Assembly: GCA_905182995.1 (NCBI GenBank)
Contig: CAJJDP010000055.1
Location: 248,001 to 312,000, forward strand
Length of the DNA stretch: 64,000 bases
Direction: 5' to 3'
Source of the DNA: Paramecium octaurelia
Taxonomy: Eukaryota > Ciliophora > Oligohymenophorea > Peniculida > Parameciidae
The translations under genes and the position numbers were made by a program. Under the pieces are notes generated by a model that searched no databases, was not told where the DNA came from, and saw only the letters and a program-made list of their open reading frames with translations. Of the stretch, positions 34,241 through 46,075 are shown piece by piece; within the stretch, counting starts at the first letter, position 1; every line of letters begins with the position of its first letter.

Positions 34241-34641
34241 TCCAAAGTGTTCTTGATATATATTTTGCAAATTAAAAAAATTATTAAAATATCTGATTAT
34301 CTATGTGCCTTTTACTCATATTATTATAGAATAATAAAACAATAAGTTGAATTTACCATAAGAGAACACAAACTTCACATAATAACACAACATTGTCAAT
34401 ATAAATATCTGTTAACGAATGATTTCTCAATATTCAAATTTCCAAACTCTCGAATAACTTAAATAAAGCCACAGACAGAAGTAGTAAATGTTAAAGGATA
34501 AAGAAATGAAAAATGATTACGGTAACTTCAAATTAAAAAAATCGAACAAATTACTAGAACAAAATATTTCGATTTATTAGCTGATCAATCAGAATGGTTC
34601 TTTTTCTTTAAATGATACAAAAATATAAAAAATAACAATGA
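34241..34641. promoter_or_regulatory. Upstream region of the HSF gene
   Basis: A 401-bp AT-rich spacer between the HSF start codon and the stop of the Ulp1-like gene (both minus). It must contain the HSF promoter. The plus strand carries a long TGA-free frame that runs into the Ulp1-like gene; its composition is poor and I regard it as a shadow. No certain regulatory site was identified. Confidence 0.4.
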
Positions 34642-36942
34642 TCATAATACCATTTTCTCGAAATTTAATTCATTCTTTCTGTTCTGAGTAATACCAAGTT
34701 ATGAAAAAAATTTTATAAGGTTTGAAGTAAATTTAGCCAGATCAAGCTATATTGAAAAGGTCTTCTCAACTTAAATACCTTTAGAAATTTGTGTCATTAA
34801 GAAAGCTATCATAGTATTCGATTTTGAGTTTTCTATTATTTTTTCATGTGGAGAGTAGACTATGTTCCATTTCAACAAAGATAAAGTCTTCATCAATTTC
34901 TAATTATACTCTATCTCTAAGAATCTTAGACAACACATCAAAAATGGATTATTCAATAAACCATTTTGGGCAATGTGTGATTATGCCATACTTTATGATC
35001 CAACACCATTAATTAAGCTATCATAAAAATAAATCGTTTATTAAGCTAGATTGATATTGATGAGAATTGTTTCTAATCCAGATGCAATCACAATGGGTAT
35101 AAGAATAATATCAAATTTATCAAATATTGTATTGTCTTTGCCAATATATTTGGACGTGTAAACAGAAGCAGATTGATATGAGATACTATCAGGATTGTTA
35201 TGTTCCTTAATTAAAGTCTTGTAGAAAGTGGTCGATAGATACAAGATTCTCAGTTTAAATTGTTTTAGAGTCCCCTACTATTGAGAGGATTACTTCTCTT
35301 CTAGATACTTGATATAAAAATTAAGCTGATTTTCAGTCATTTCTCCTTTATTTTGTAAAAGATTGATCTCTAAATAGGTGATTTGTTTATTGTATCTAGA
35401 ACAGACTACTGTGTTTTGTGGAGAGGGTTTGAATTGATTGTCAATAGATTTGGAAATATTAAAACTACTCTGCAATTACTAATTTTAACTGTACGATTTA
35501 GAGACATTGAAACTGGGTTGTATTACTGGATTGATAGGTTTGTTGTATCGATCACTCGATTTGCTATAGGAGAGTGATTGCAGTTAAGGAGAATATGGGA
35601 CTTTGAGAGATTGTTAACTGATGTTTGCTTGGGAGGACTCTTATGATTACATACTTTGTGGGAAGAGGGGTTTTAATTTTTGTAATGTTTATTCATTCAA
35701 TCTGTTATAATATTCAGTAACTAATTTAGAGTATTTAGGAGGATCATGTTGATAATAATAATTGAGTAACTATTGGAATTGCATATATTGTTAGTATTGT
35801 TGTTTAATCTCCTCCTATTGTTATTCAAACTATTTATTGCTAATTTACTATTGATAGTATTTTTCATATTATTGTAGTAGCACTTATAATTATTCACCTT
35901 TCAATTTAACAACCAATTCATCTTTTCCTTAATCATCTTTTTTAACCATCAAGTCTCCATTGCCTTTCAAATATTTCTGCAAGAACACAGTTGGATGTTA
36001 AGATTCAATTTGCTAAAGTTCTTAAAGGACTTACTATTTGAATTATTCAATTAGATAATTATATTCTTCCTTTGATAATTCAACCATCTCATCAGTGACT
36101 TTGCCGTGTCTCACTCTCGAAACACTAAGTGATTTATCAAATGATGAGTGTTATTTAAATGAATATAGTGAATCATCTAACATAGGAGCTTCTCCAATTT
36201 TGGATTTATCAGGATTGAATTCTATTGATTTAGGTTCTTATTTAATGGAAAGGTCGGGATTGGATTTAATGTTTGACATTTAGGATTTGCTGTTATTTTT
36301 CTGTTAATATTCCATTTATTCTTTGTATTGCCTGTGCAATTCGAACAAGAATAAATCTATTACTTTAACCATTTTTCTCCACTCTATAGCTGCTTCTTAA
36401 TTGAATTCAAATATTAATTCTTATTATTTGAAGATGTAATAGAGTATTTTAACCATTACAACTGTGTCTTCTTCAGCTATAGTAACACTCTATCCTATAT
36501 TTATTCTTTAATCCACCTTTATTCCTTTTTCTGTGAAAATAGACTTAATTTTCCTCTATGTGGATTCACTAAGAACATAGCTGTACAATGTTTCTTGCTG
36601 TGTCGAATAAATACACAAAGACCATTCGTCTAAATATTAAAAAAAATATAAAGTGTGAGAATATTCTTTATTAGGGTTTTCTATATTCCCATGATTGAAA
36701 TTCTCATAATACTTTTCAGTTGTCTTCCATTTGGGAATCATCGTTTTGCAATATTGAACAATGAAATTGAGAATTACTAATTTAAGTTTCCTATCCTCTT
36801 CAATTAAATATGGCCAAACATCTCTAAAAAGGAGTTCAATCCCAAATGCCTTAATGAAAATAGTCTTAGGTGTATGATATTCTCTTTCCAATTCCATTTT
36901 CTAACGATCATACTCATAGTCTTTATATTATTCAAATAACAT
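34642..36942 (-). CDS. Ulp1/SENP-like (C48) protein, probably inactive (766 aa)
   Basis: One intronless frame from ATG at 36942 to TGA 34642-34644 encodes 766 aa; later in-frame ATGs at 36897 and 36279 are possible starts. The N-terminal half is Gln/Ser-rich and helical. Residues about 530-766 follow the Ulp1/SENP fold: MTENQLNFYIKYLEEK, ILYLSTTFYKTLI, DNTIFDKFDIILIPIVIASG, LININLAQQTIYFYDSL. In active enzymes the PI-x-x-HW His and Trp come right after IPI; here the aligned residues are Gly-Leu (about 622). The Asp of YDS is kept (about 641). The Q-x-x-x-DCG nucleophile region reads EKIIENSKSNTM, Asn replacing Cys (about 709). Loss of SUMO/NEDD8 protease activity is inferred. Confidence 0.75.
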
Positions 36943-36960
36943 ATAATTTTAAATATTCAC

Positions 36961-39900
36961 TCAAAGAGTGTGATATTATGAATACTTAGGATTCAAAACT
37001 ATGTCGTAAGAATGAAGTCCATTTATCAACCCCTTGAAAAACTTGAGTGCTTGCATTCTTGCTAATCGTTCACCCATCAACAATGCAAACTACTATTCTC
37101 CCTTTTCTTGTGCATCCTACCTTTGAATTCTCAACAGTTACATTATTTAATTTGCCTAATCCTACGAATACACTAAACTATTAACGTAATTCACTTACAT
37201 TCATAAATGGATTGCTGCATTTAAATAAATATGTTCTCCACTTTATCAAATAACGTAGTTTCACTATAACAAAAGAAGAAAATTGTCCTTAGAATTGGAC
37301 TTATGACACAAGGCCAAAGGACATAATAGATGATAAGCACAATCAGTATGCAAGTCAAACCAATACATTAGCTTGTTATTGCTCTTTTAAAGAATTCTCC
37401 AAATACATTACTTTGTGCTGATTGAACAATAGAAGATGATTAGATAGATTGAGTGAAGTCTATAGTTTCAGGAAATAACTTAGTCGACCCATAAATCCAA
37501 ATTGAGAATATTACATGCCAAATTAACAGTAACTTCAATATCTATCTCACTAATCTTGCTACACTATCATCTACTTTTGGTGGATTCTTGCAAAAATGCA
37601 ACAAATAATATTTATCACAACAATATGTGATAAACAAAAATAATGCCGTTGTCAAATACAATAAGGGCATACCTGAGGAATATAAGAAGTTAACGCAAAT
37701 AACAGTCAATATTTGAGAGTATTTAAGTTCTACATTGAAGTCTGAGCCTGTATAATACTCATTTAGATCTTATTGTGTTAATTTCCTTGTGAATTGGCCG
37801 TCTTCCAATCCACATTGATCAAAACATTTCTTCAAACATCTGAAAATGCTCATTAGAATTATATTGATCATTGGACCCAACACATAAATTAGCATAGTAA
37901 GCAACTAAATATAATATCTATTAATTACAATTGTTGTTCCAACTTAATTAAACCATTGAACACTGATATCATCAAATTTACCATTTAATAATACTGAAAA
38001 GGATGATAGATTTAGTTCACTTGTAAATTTGATATTAATTATCAATATTACTAAGGCTGTGTTTATGTATTGCACAACGAACACTTTCAGAAGACGAGAA
38101 GATAATTATTTAGATTTTGATCGATGAGCTTCAAACTCAGCAAATTCTAAGATTATAAATATTAATCTACTTGTGAATATTATTTAAATGACTTGATTTA
38201 TTAAAATAATGACAACTACAATTAGAAATGGCCAACCAACGATCTTAACATAATCATTGAACCATTGCTAACACAATTGTTCACCGTTACTAAAAGTCAT
38301 ATTTATTCTATTTAGAAAGTCTTCTTTGCAATAACATTCCAACAATCCTTTCTTAACACTCTTACTCTAATCACCAATTACATCGGCCTCTGTGATATTA
38401 GGATACATCGTACAATTAGGTTCTGGGTAATCTTATTAATAAGTCAATTATTAATATCTAAATGAAATAGAAACAGTAATACTTTAAGAAGATAATGGCT
38501 GCAATTGTGAAGATCATCAAGATAAAAGTTAGCATAAAACTTAGAGTTCTGCGAGCAATCAATTCCACAGAGGAATATTATAAATTCATCCAATTAATAT
38601 CATCTGGAGGAGGTGCAGGTTATGCTTTGATTATTGCATTATCGATTTTCATAATTTCATTACATCCACAACACGAAAAGAGATCTCGCAAGTAATCTTC
38701 TTAATAGACAAAAAATGCCATGTTCCTTTGCTCAATTGTATCAAATGTTATCCAAGCATATTAAATAACCTCATTGAATTATTCTGGCATTTGAATCTAA
38801 TTGTCAAATTCAGAAATTTGGTTTTCTAATTTCTAGATTTCATCCAGAAGTTCTTAAGCATCATCTTTTTATTGTAATTGACTTAGAGCCTATTACAATA
38901 CTGCTGTTGCTAGATTTTATTTCAAATCCATAGAAGTTATGAGAGAAACCTTAAATTTATTCTCAAATCTTCTAACTAAGTTATTTCGCTTTTTTATTGC
39001 CATAGCTCTTTCCTCACCTATCAATACTGATCTGTTCCCTTTTGAAAATTAAATATCCACGATATGAAAGCTAGGTATCTAAGGGAATTTCTTGGCTAAT
39101 TGCAATTCAATTTCAATTAGTTTTTAAAATAACTCCCTAGGATCGGAACATTCAGGGAGATTTCTAAATTCTAATGAAAAATTTTCTATAAATACTTGAC
39201 TTTCATTCACATTTTTCATAGTTTCTTTCTCTTATCTCTCCAAGCTTGAAATTAATTATATTAATATACGTAAAGAGAAAGATACTTAGAATCAGGACTA
39301 TTGCCAAATCAATATAGCCACATATGATTGAGACTGTGTTATTCTTAACACTTACTGATCCGAGAGAGAATTCAGAATCCTGGCAAAACGAATAAGCATA
39401 AACTACATTTGAATGCAAGTCAGGACAATTGTCAAATAAAGACTCTCTTATTATGAACTCACAAGACTGTTGTCCTACACATTTATTTTATATCTCTGCA
39501 AATGCTTTCGAGTTAGTACAATTTATTATTGCCTGCGATGGATCATAATAAGTGCAAGGGATGGAACTGCTACCTTCTTAGAAGAAACCCAACACAAAAT
39601 TTTAGGATGATATGGTTCCAGAATTACAATTAAATGTTGTTTTCTCTAAGATGGTTGCAGAATCAAGTGTTACATTATTCTATACATAATGATTTAAATG
39701 ATTACATTTAATACTACATCATCCCAAGACATTTTAACACAAGAATCTCCTTGTAGACTCAATGATCCTAGCGTAGTTCCCATGAGTATTGAATTAAAAG
39801 TCAACGTATCCTTCACACAAGATAAGGAGAAGATCAATTAAGGAATACTCAAGAGAGCAAATAGTAAAAAGTATAAAATAATCTATATATGGCATGATTT

Positions 39901-40214
39901 AATACTTATTTGAGGAATCGAAAATATATAGTAATGCCTGCTCCATATTGATTTATGTCGGATTCAAATTCAGTACTGCAGCAACAATTAAAACCAACAT
40001 CTACGTTATAACAATTAGTGCAATCGTATAATTTATCATCACCATCAGTTGGATGAGTATTTTTCAGATAAGTATTCAATGCTTCCTAATTAACTGGAGC
40101 ACGATCAAGTATTGTCTGCTTTGTCTTTAATAATTTCTCTTCACTTCCTGTTATATGAATTTAAGAATCCTCTTTTAAAGTAGTACTGAGAGCTTGAATT
40201 GGATGAATTTGCAT
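36961..40214 (-). CDS. OSCA/TMEM63-like (CSC1 family) multi-pass channel
   Basis: ATG at 40214, TGA 36961-36963, with introns of 23, 26 and 25 nt in the first half and others not fixed; about 1050 aa. The chain has an N-terminal soluble part, a Cys-rich external region (DCTNCYNVDVGFNCCC), several membrane spans (IILYFLLFALLSIPQLIFSL, GYIDLAIVLILSIFLFTY), a long cytosolic helical loop, then APPPDDINWMNLQYSSVELI, close to the family's PxPxDxxWxNL signature. More spans follow (SFMLTFILMIFTIAAIIFL, FLYSSGMPLLYLTTALFLFI, CCDKYYLLHFCKNPPKVDD). OSCA/TMEM63 proteins are mechanosensitive, osmosensitive cation channels. An anoctamin relative is the alternative. Its stop precedes the next ATG by only 18 bp. 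Confidence 0.75.
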
Positions 40215-40546
40215 AAGTAAAATAATTAATATATACTTTACAATTATATAAATTATAAAAAAGAACATGTTAATCTATCTATCTATAAAACGTAGAAAAA
40301 ATTAACAGTTCTTTCAATTAATAAATTTTGAACTTACATCATTTAATTTGATTATCAAATTAACTAATTTTATAGATTTCTTTCTCCATTCTCTCTTTAA
40401 TTTATTGTCTAATTGAAATGCTTATATATTCAATTGCACTTCCTAATTTCATTAATTAAATCAAATCTAATGCTATTTATAATTTAATCTAGATATATTA
40501 TTAATTCACAACTAATTACAATAAGAAAAACCAACTCATTTTACAT
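40215..40546. other. Intergenic, nothing recognised
   Basis: A 332-bp AT-rich spacer between the channel gene start and the MORN gene stop (both minus). It contains simple T/A runs and no coding-like frame. It should hold the channel promoter. Confidence 0.5.
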
Positions 40547-41602
40547 TCATACCCATTTAACCCTTCTTCCACCTTCCCAAATTCCTGTCTTTTTAGTTCC
40601 GTTACAATCTACATAGATCCCCTATCCATGTTATTGTCCATCTTTCCACATACCATCATATATTCTTCCATCCTCCCAATAGTATATTCCATAACCATGT
40701 TTAATGTCGTTCTAGTATTCTCCCACATACTTCTTTCCATCAGGCCATCTCAAAGTACCTTTTCCATTCATTTTATTTTGAACCCATTATCCATCATAGA
40801 CTTTTCCATTAAACCAAGTATAGATCCCAGTACCATGAATATTATTTTATTCAAATTGACCTTAATAAACTGACCCATCATAAAAGTGAATTTTACCATA
40901 ACCATGTTTATTACCTTCAAAGTAATCTCCTTCATATTTTGAACCATCTGGCCAGACTTCCTTTCCTTTCCCATGTTATTGATCATCTTTCCATAATCCT
41001 TAATAGATGGCCCCATTGGAATGAACATATATTCCAAACCCATTGGCCTTATCATCTATCCATTGACCCTCATAACTATCACCATCTGTATGAATTAATT
41101 TTCCATTTCCTTAAGCCATATTTTATTTCCATTCCCCATCATATATGGAACCATCCTTATAAACCAATCGTCCCTTTCCCCATTTTTATCCTTTCATCCA
41201 TTCCCCTTCATATAAACTTCCATCAACCATTTCAATTTCTGGTAATCTCATTGGTTCTATGCAATTCATTGTATTTTTCACTAGTAATTGATCCCTCTTC
41301 TATTTGATTGCTGCAACAACACTTTATTTTAAAGTTTCCCTTTTTCCAGAATAACCAACTATATCTACTGTATCCCCTTAACTTTCAGATTATTTAGTCA
41401 ATGGTTGTTTTTATTCTAATTTCATCATTTTCCTTATACGATAACCGCGGTACTAAGCTTGAATTTTAATGGCCTTGTCTATTTTTTCTATTTCTTCCTT
41501 GCCTTCATCTAACGTAAATGCTTCTACTATTTCTTAAGTAATCCTTTTCTCTGCAATAATGACTTAATCTTTTTTGCAACACAAAGCAGAAATCTATCCC
41601 AT
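40547..41602 (-). CDS. IQ-motif and MORN-repeat protein 1 (351 aa)
   Basis: An intronless frame from ATG at 41602 to TGA 40547-40549 encodes 351 aa. It starts [13 protein letters not shown], a context that could be N-myristoylated and palmitoylated. An IQ calmodulin-binding motif, [15 protein letters not shown], lies near residue 50, and at least nine MORN repeats follow (for example [40 protein letters not shown]). MORN proteins bind membranes or lipids and are common in the ciliate cortex and cilia. It shares the whole architecture with the plus-strand gene at 44886, so the two are paralogues. The standard-code frames across it are shadows. Confidence 0.88.
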
Positions 41603-41745
41603 TATAAAAATTATTAATATAAGTCTAAAATGTTTAATAATTAAGAAAGTCTAAAATAAGACACAATTGATCTATAACCCCAATACCAATACATAGATAC
41701 ATCAAACAAAATATTTCAGTTGTAACAATTATTATAATATGAAAA

Positions 41746-42573
41746 TCACTTCAATTCAGGTTATACTGATTTTAAAAAGGCTTCTAAATGTTACCCTTAA
41801 TATTTGAGAAATTCGATTTCCTATTTCCTCTTCTATTCCTCAATCTAATTTCTTTCCTTAATCTTCTTATCCAAGGAATCCTTTTTATTAAGCAAATCAA
41901 TCCTCTGAATTCTAATACAGATTCATACCTTTTCTTCCAACTTCTATTTTCTCTGCTCCAATTAAACTATCTTCTCTTCCAATTCACTCTTGCCCATCTC
42001 AGCTTACAATTATTTTCTCATTCCAAATGTCACAGAAGAGTTATACAATGTTTAATAAGCAGCAATCGTCATTTTTAACTCGTCTCTCACTCTCATTAAT
42101 AGTAATCCTACGATCGACTTTTGTATGAATACCTCTCTCTGGACAATCAATTGTAACTTGTCTTATAATCTCATCAAAACATTAACTCAACAACTCTTCT
42201 CTTATAGGACAGATCCCAGTCTCTCTAAAATTATTTAATAAACCCCATAACTACCTAGCTTATCTTGCCAACAATCTCTCATCCAATAGTTTTTACAAAT
42301 TACCAACATCTTCCCTTGTGGCTGGAACGTGTGAAACATATTAAATATAATGCTTCCCATCGTGATCCCATTCTATAGGAGGTAAGATGGCATTCAATAT
42401 ATCCTAACATTTCTCATCTCATTGCTTACTTCTGTATTTGGCTTAGATTCCAAAGGAGACAGTTATGCCTTCTTTTTGCCTTGTAAAGTCCTGGAGGCAT
42501 CGTTGGCATTGCTGACTTCAATGGGATTTTCATATTTGACCAAAGACTCTCGAGGAGGTTTAACTTCTGCCAT
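41746..42573 (-). CDS. DNALI1: Axonemal dynein light intermediate chain p28 (250 aa)
   Basis: ATG at 42573, TGA 41746-41748; introns of 26, 25 and 24 nt give exactly 250 aa, the usual family length. Family-typical stretches are present in order: ILPPIEWDHDGKHYIQYVS, ATREDVGNLQKLLDERLLAR, ETGICPIREELLSQCFDEII, CPERGLLLMRVRDELKMTIA and AYQTLYNSSVTFGMRKQLQA, followed by a C-terminal coiled coil. p28 is a subunit of several single-headed inner-arm dyneins, associating with actin or centrin. The splice that joins CPERG to LLLMRVRDE confirms the 25-nt intron. Confidence 0.94.
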
Positions 42574-42689
42574 TTATTTAAAATTATTATACAAAGTTAT
42601 ATAAACGTAAAAATAACTATATTACTGCTTAATAGAAGTCATGTAAAAATGAAAAAATATATGGTTAGTGGAAAATCAAAAATTTATTC

Positions 42690-44424
42690 TCATTGTTTGA
42701 TTTTCTTTTTATAAATTAGAAACCTATTCTAAATATTATTTTAAATTTGTGTAGCTATAGAATCCATTTGTAAGAGTTTCTAATTGGAGCTGATTTCAGT
42801 TGGTTTTTTTGTATTTGAAGTAGATTTTTAGTGTTTGCCATCTTTATTACTCTCATTAGGTTAGGTTGACAAGGGTTTTTGCTCTATTTTGAATGATAAT
42901 CTTCCTTATCTAGAGGGTATCTTGGAGATGGATGTGTTATTTTGCATACTGACACGTTCAGTGATGATAAATTTATTATATCCTTGAGGGATGGAACTTT
43001 ATCGTGGTTGGTTTACAAATTAATCATTATCAGTTTTCTTAAAGAATTCTCCAATTTAAACTTGTTTTGTTTGTTTGGTGAGTGGTTATTGATTGCTAAG
43101 AGAAGGTTCACGTTTTTGAATTGGTTCTTGAGATCTAGTTTTGGTTCGTCTATTGGAAATATTTTTTAATAATTATATACATCTTTTTAGTAATAGAAAT
43201 ATTGTTTGAATTTTCTAAATGATTTTTTCTTGGAGATGACGTAATGTGTGCTAATGTAACATCATTTTGTTTATCTTGTTATTGATATGGAGATTTGCTC
43301 TTAAGTTTGATTTTAAATATGTAGGGAGTATTTTCGTTGATTTGACTGTGTGGTACCTAAGAAATAAGTTGTTATGTAATTTTATTGAATGTTGATTACT
43401 GAAATTGCTATTGGGATTAAGGGTTTTTATTTTGTAAAAGGTAATAGGTAGTTGTAATTTGATTATGCTTATTGTTTTGAATCTACTCAATGATTTCTGA
43501 TTGATTGGACAATCCATATTACACCATTTATTGTACAATATCATTGTCAATCTTAAGTGAATGAGGGATAGAATATTAACCAGCAAATTTGATGAAGTCA
43601 TGATTCTTGATTTCTTGTAGTGTAATCCTTTATTAAGGATCCTTCATCAGTAATTTCTTGAGTAAATCACCTGCTTACAAGCTAACATGTTTGGGTAAAT
43701 GGAAATCGGAAGTCTTGATCTTTTCATATAATCTCTTTGTATTTTGATCCTCAAAAGGGACGCAACTGAAATTAAGTTTATAGAATTACCCACAAATCAT
43801 CGCATACAATATGATTCCACTAGACCATATATCAGTAAATAGACCATCGTAGGAGAGTCCCTGTAACATTTCAGGAGCTGCATAACAAGGACTGCCACAA
43901 GGCGTTTTCAATTTCTGTCCAGGCTGATAAGTGGAGGATAATCCAAAATCAACTACTTTAAGAGTGCCTTCGTTGAGTAGTACATTTTCTGGTTTTAAAT
44001 CTCTATGAACGACTTGATGATCGTGAATATAAGTAACTGCATGTATCAATTAGATGAATAGTCTAGCAGCTTCTCGTTCCTCAAGACGTTTATTGCGCAC
44101 TATATGGTCAAAGAGCTCTCCTCCACTAGCATATTCAGTAACAATGTACAACTTGGTGTCACTTTCGACAATCTACTATGCAAATGGCTTACTTCAAATA
44201 ATTGCACCACATTAGGGTGTCTTAGTTTTCTCAGAATCGAAATCTCACGATGAATCCTTACATAATCAGACTCCTGTTATTTGGTCTTGTCAATTATCTT
44301 TATAGCCACCTAAATTCAACTAACGATGTTACTATACCTTTTCACCAGTGAGCTTGTGAATCCCCAATTTAACTTTGCTGAATGTTCCTTATCCTAAGTC
44401 TTTATCTATAATATATGATTTCAT
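42690..44424 (-). CDS. SNF1/AMPK-related Ser/Thr protein kinase (about 543 aa)
   Basis: ATG at 44424, TGA 42690-42692; introns of 28, 20, 24 and 31 nt keep one frame. Kinase motifs: [48 protein letters not shown] with catalytic Asp, VVDFGLSSTY, TPCGSPCYAAPEML and VPFEDQNTKRLYEKI, all characteristic of SNF1/AMPK-type kinases. After the kinase, VQYGLSNQSEIIEQIQNNKH followed by TTYYLLQNK matches the UBA-like autoinhibitory segment of this family. The tail is Ser/Gln/Lys-rich and disordered. These kinases sense energy or stress state. Its ATG lies 7 bp from the ATG of the divergent OTU gene. Confidence 0.9.
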
Positions 44425-44431
44425 TAATTTA

Positions 44432-44860
44432 ATGATTGATGTGAAAGGCGATGGAAATTGTTTGTTTCGTTGCGTGGCTCTTGCACTTCAAGGCACTCAG
44501 AACACTCATCAAGAGTTCAGACTCATGTGTGCCAATGTCATCTAAGAGAATCAGGCCATATTCAAAGAGAAGATACATCAAGGAATGCTCAAATAATATG
44601 ATGCATCCAAAGAAGTCTTTCAACAGTATATTGAACAAGTGCAAAACGGAGAAATTATGGGTGGATTAATAGAATTATAGGCACTCTCACTGGGATTAAA
44701 TGTATAATTCAATGTCGAAGGAATTGGTAATAAATTGCTGGATATTGGGTTGTCTCATAATCCAAAGAAAGAAATACAGTTATGTAGAATCAAGAATGAT
44801 AAATACAAAGACGGCCATTATATGTTCAAGAAAATACATAAAATCAAAAAGAAAAAATGA
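44432..44860 (+). CDS. OTU-like cysteine protease (142 aa)
   Basis: ATG at 44432, TGA 44858-44860, no intron. Residues 1-13 are MIDVKGDGNCLFR: the D-G-N-C box puts the nucleophile Cys at residue 10, almost at the start. GGLIELQALSLGLNVQFNV in the middle and NDKYKDGHYMFKKI near the end supply the catalytic His. At 142 aa it is a minimal OTU domain with a Lys-rich tail. OTU enzymes are deubiquitinases. The start is unusually close (7 bp) to the divergent kinase start, so either the promoters overlap the neighbouring coding sequences or an upstream start was missed. No upstream in-frame extension was evident. Confidence 0.85.
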
Positions 44861-44885
44861 GTATTAATTATATATTAATAAATAT

Positions 44886-46003
44886 ATGGGTAATAATTGC
44901 ACTGGTTAATGTGCAGGCTGTTACAAAAGGGATATTGAAATAATAGTAATCCTCTTCAATTCTATATTAGAAAAGCGAGTAACATCAAATATTATCAGAA
45001 AAACCTTATGAAACTTTAAGCAGAAAAAGTTCTAAAAATGTTGTATAAGATGCTATCCCCTTGGATAGTAAATATGAGATCAATATTAAACCCATCACTA
45101 AAAGTGTTGTGGATATTGTTGGGGACAAATCAAGGAAAACTAAGGCTGTTATTAAAATTTAATCTTATTGGAAGGGATATTCAGTTAGGAAAAAACTTCC
45201 TTATAGGATCAATATCAAAACTAGTGTTGAAACTGAAGGAAGTAGAACAACTGGCAGTTACTTTGAAAGATTATGCAACGAATCAAATTTAAAAAGGTAT
45301 AATCACATCCAAGAATTTAAGATTAGTGAAAATGTACAATGGTTAATGGCTGGGTAAAGAGAGACATGGAAAGGGAATACAAACTTGGCCAGATGGAGCC
45401 CTATATGATGGTGAATGGTAACATAATAAGGCTTATGGTAAAGGAATATTTAGACATGCTGATAAAATTGAATATGAAGGAGAATGGAAATAAAGCAAAG
45501 CATGTGGTTATGGCATAATGAGATCCCAGAATGGAGCATATTATGAAGGAGAATGGGAAGAGGATCTTTAGCATGGGTATGGCAAAGAATAGTGGGCTGA
45601 TGGTTCCTTGTATGAAGGCCAATATTATAAAGGCTTAAAGCATGGAAAAGGCAAATATATTTGGAAGGATAAAAGTTATTATGAAGGAGAGTGGCAGAAT
45701 AATAAAATTCATGGATTGGGAGCTTATCATTGGATTGATGGGAGAGGTTATATAGGATAATGGAAGAATGGAATGATGAATGGACATGGAGAATATAGTT
45801 GGAGTGATGGTAGAAAGTATGTTGGAGAATATCTAAATGATCAAAAGCATGGATATGGGGAATATAAGTGGGTAGATGGTAAGGAGTTTAGAGGAACGTG
45901 GGAAAAGGGTGTTTAGCATGGAGAAGGGGTTTATGTGACAATTGATGGTAGAACTAAGAGAGGAATGTGGTAGGAAGGCAAGTTAGTTTAATGGTTGAAA
46001 TGA
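44886..46003 (+). CDS. IQ-motif and MORN-repeat protein 2 (355 aa)
   Basis: ATG at 44886, TGA 46001-46003; two 25-nt introns, the second ending AAG, leave 355 aa. It begins MGNNCTGQCAGC (possible lipid modification), has an IQ motif, AVIKIQSYWKGYSVRKKL, near residue 90, then about ten MORN repeats such as YDGEWQHNKAYGKGIFRHAD and YEGEWQNNKIHGLGAYHWID, ending in a degenerate repeat. It has the same architecture as the minus-strand gene at 40547 and lies only 25 bp after the OTU stop. Calmodulin binding and membrane association are inferred from the motifs. Confidence 0.88.
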
Positions 46004-46075
46004 TTGCATACTAAAAATTAATTTTATAATTTAACGTTTATGAGTATATATTTTGAAGAGTGCGCACCATAAAAT

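Noticed and set aside
34488-35052. Plus-strand TGA-free frame of about 190 codons upstream of HSF
   Set aside because: It is antisense to the intact 766-codon Ulp1-like frame, which has recognisable family motifs; in AT-rich DNA with one stop codon such shadows are expected.
36095-36283. 62-codon plus frame rich in Ser, Asp and Leu
   Set aside because: Looks protein-like, but the minus strand here is part of one unbroken long frame (the Ulp1-like gene), so this is its complement.
40939-41307. 122-codon plus frame rich in His, Ile and Pro
   Set aside because: Antisense shadow of the IQ-MORN gene; the repeated pattern is the complement of MORN codons. The minus frame at 40768-41055 in the standard code is likewise a shifted shadow.
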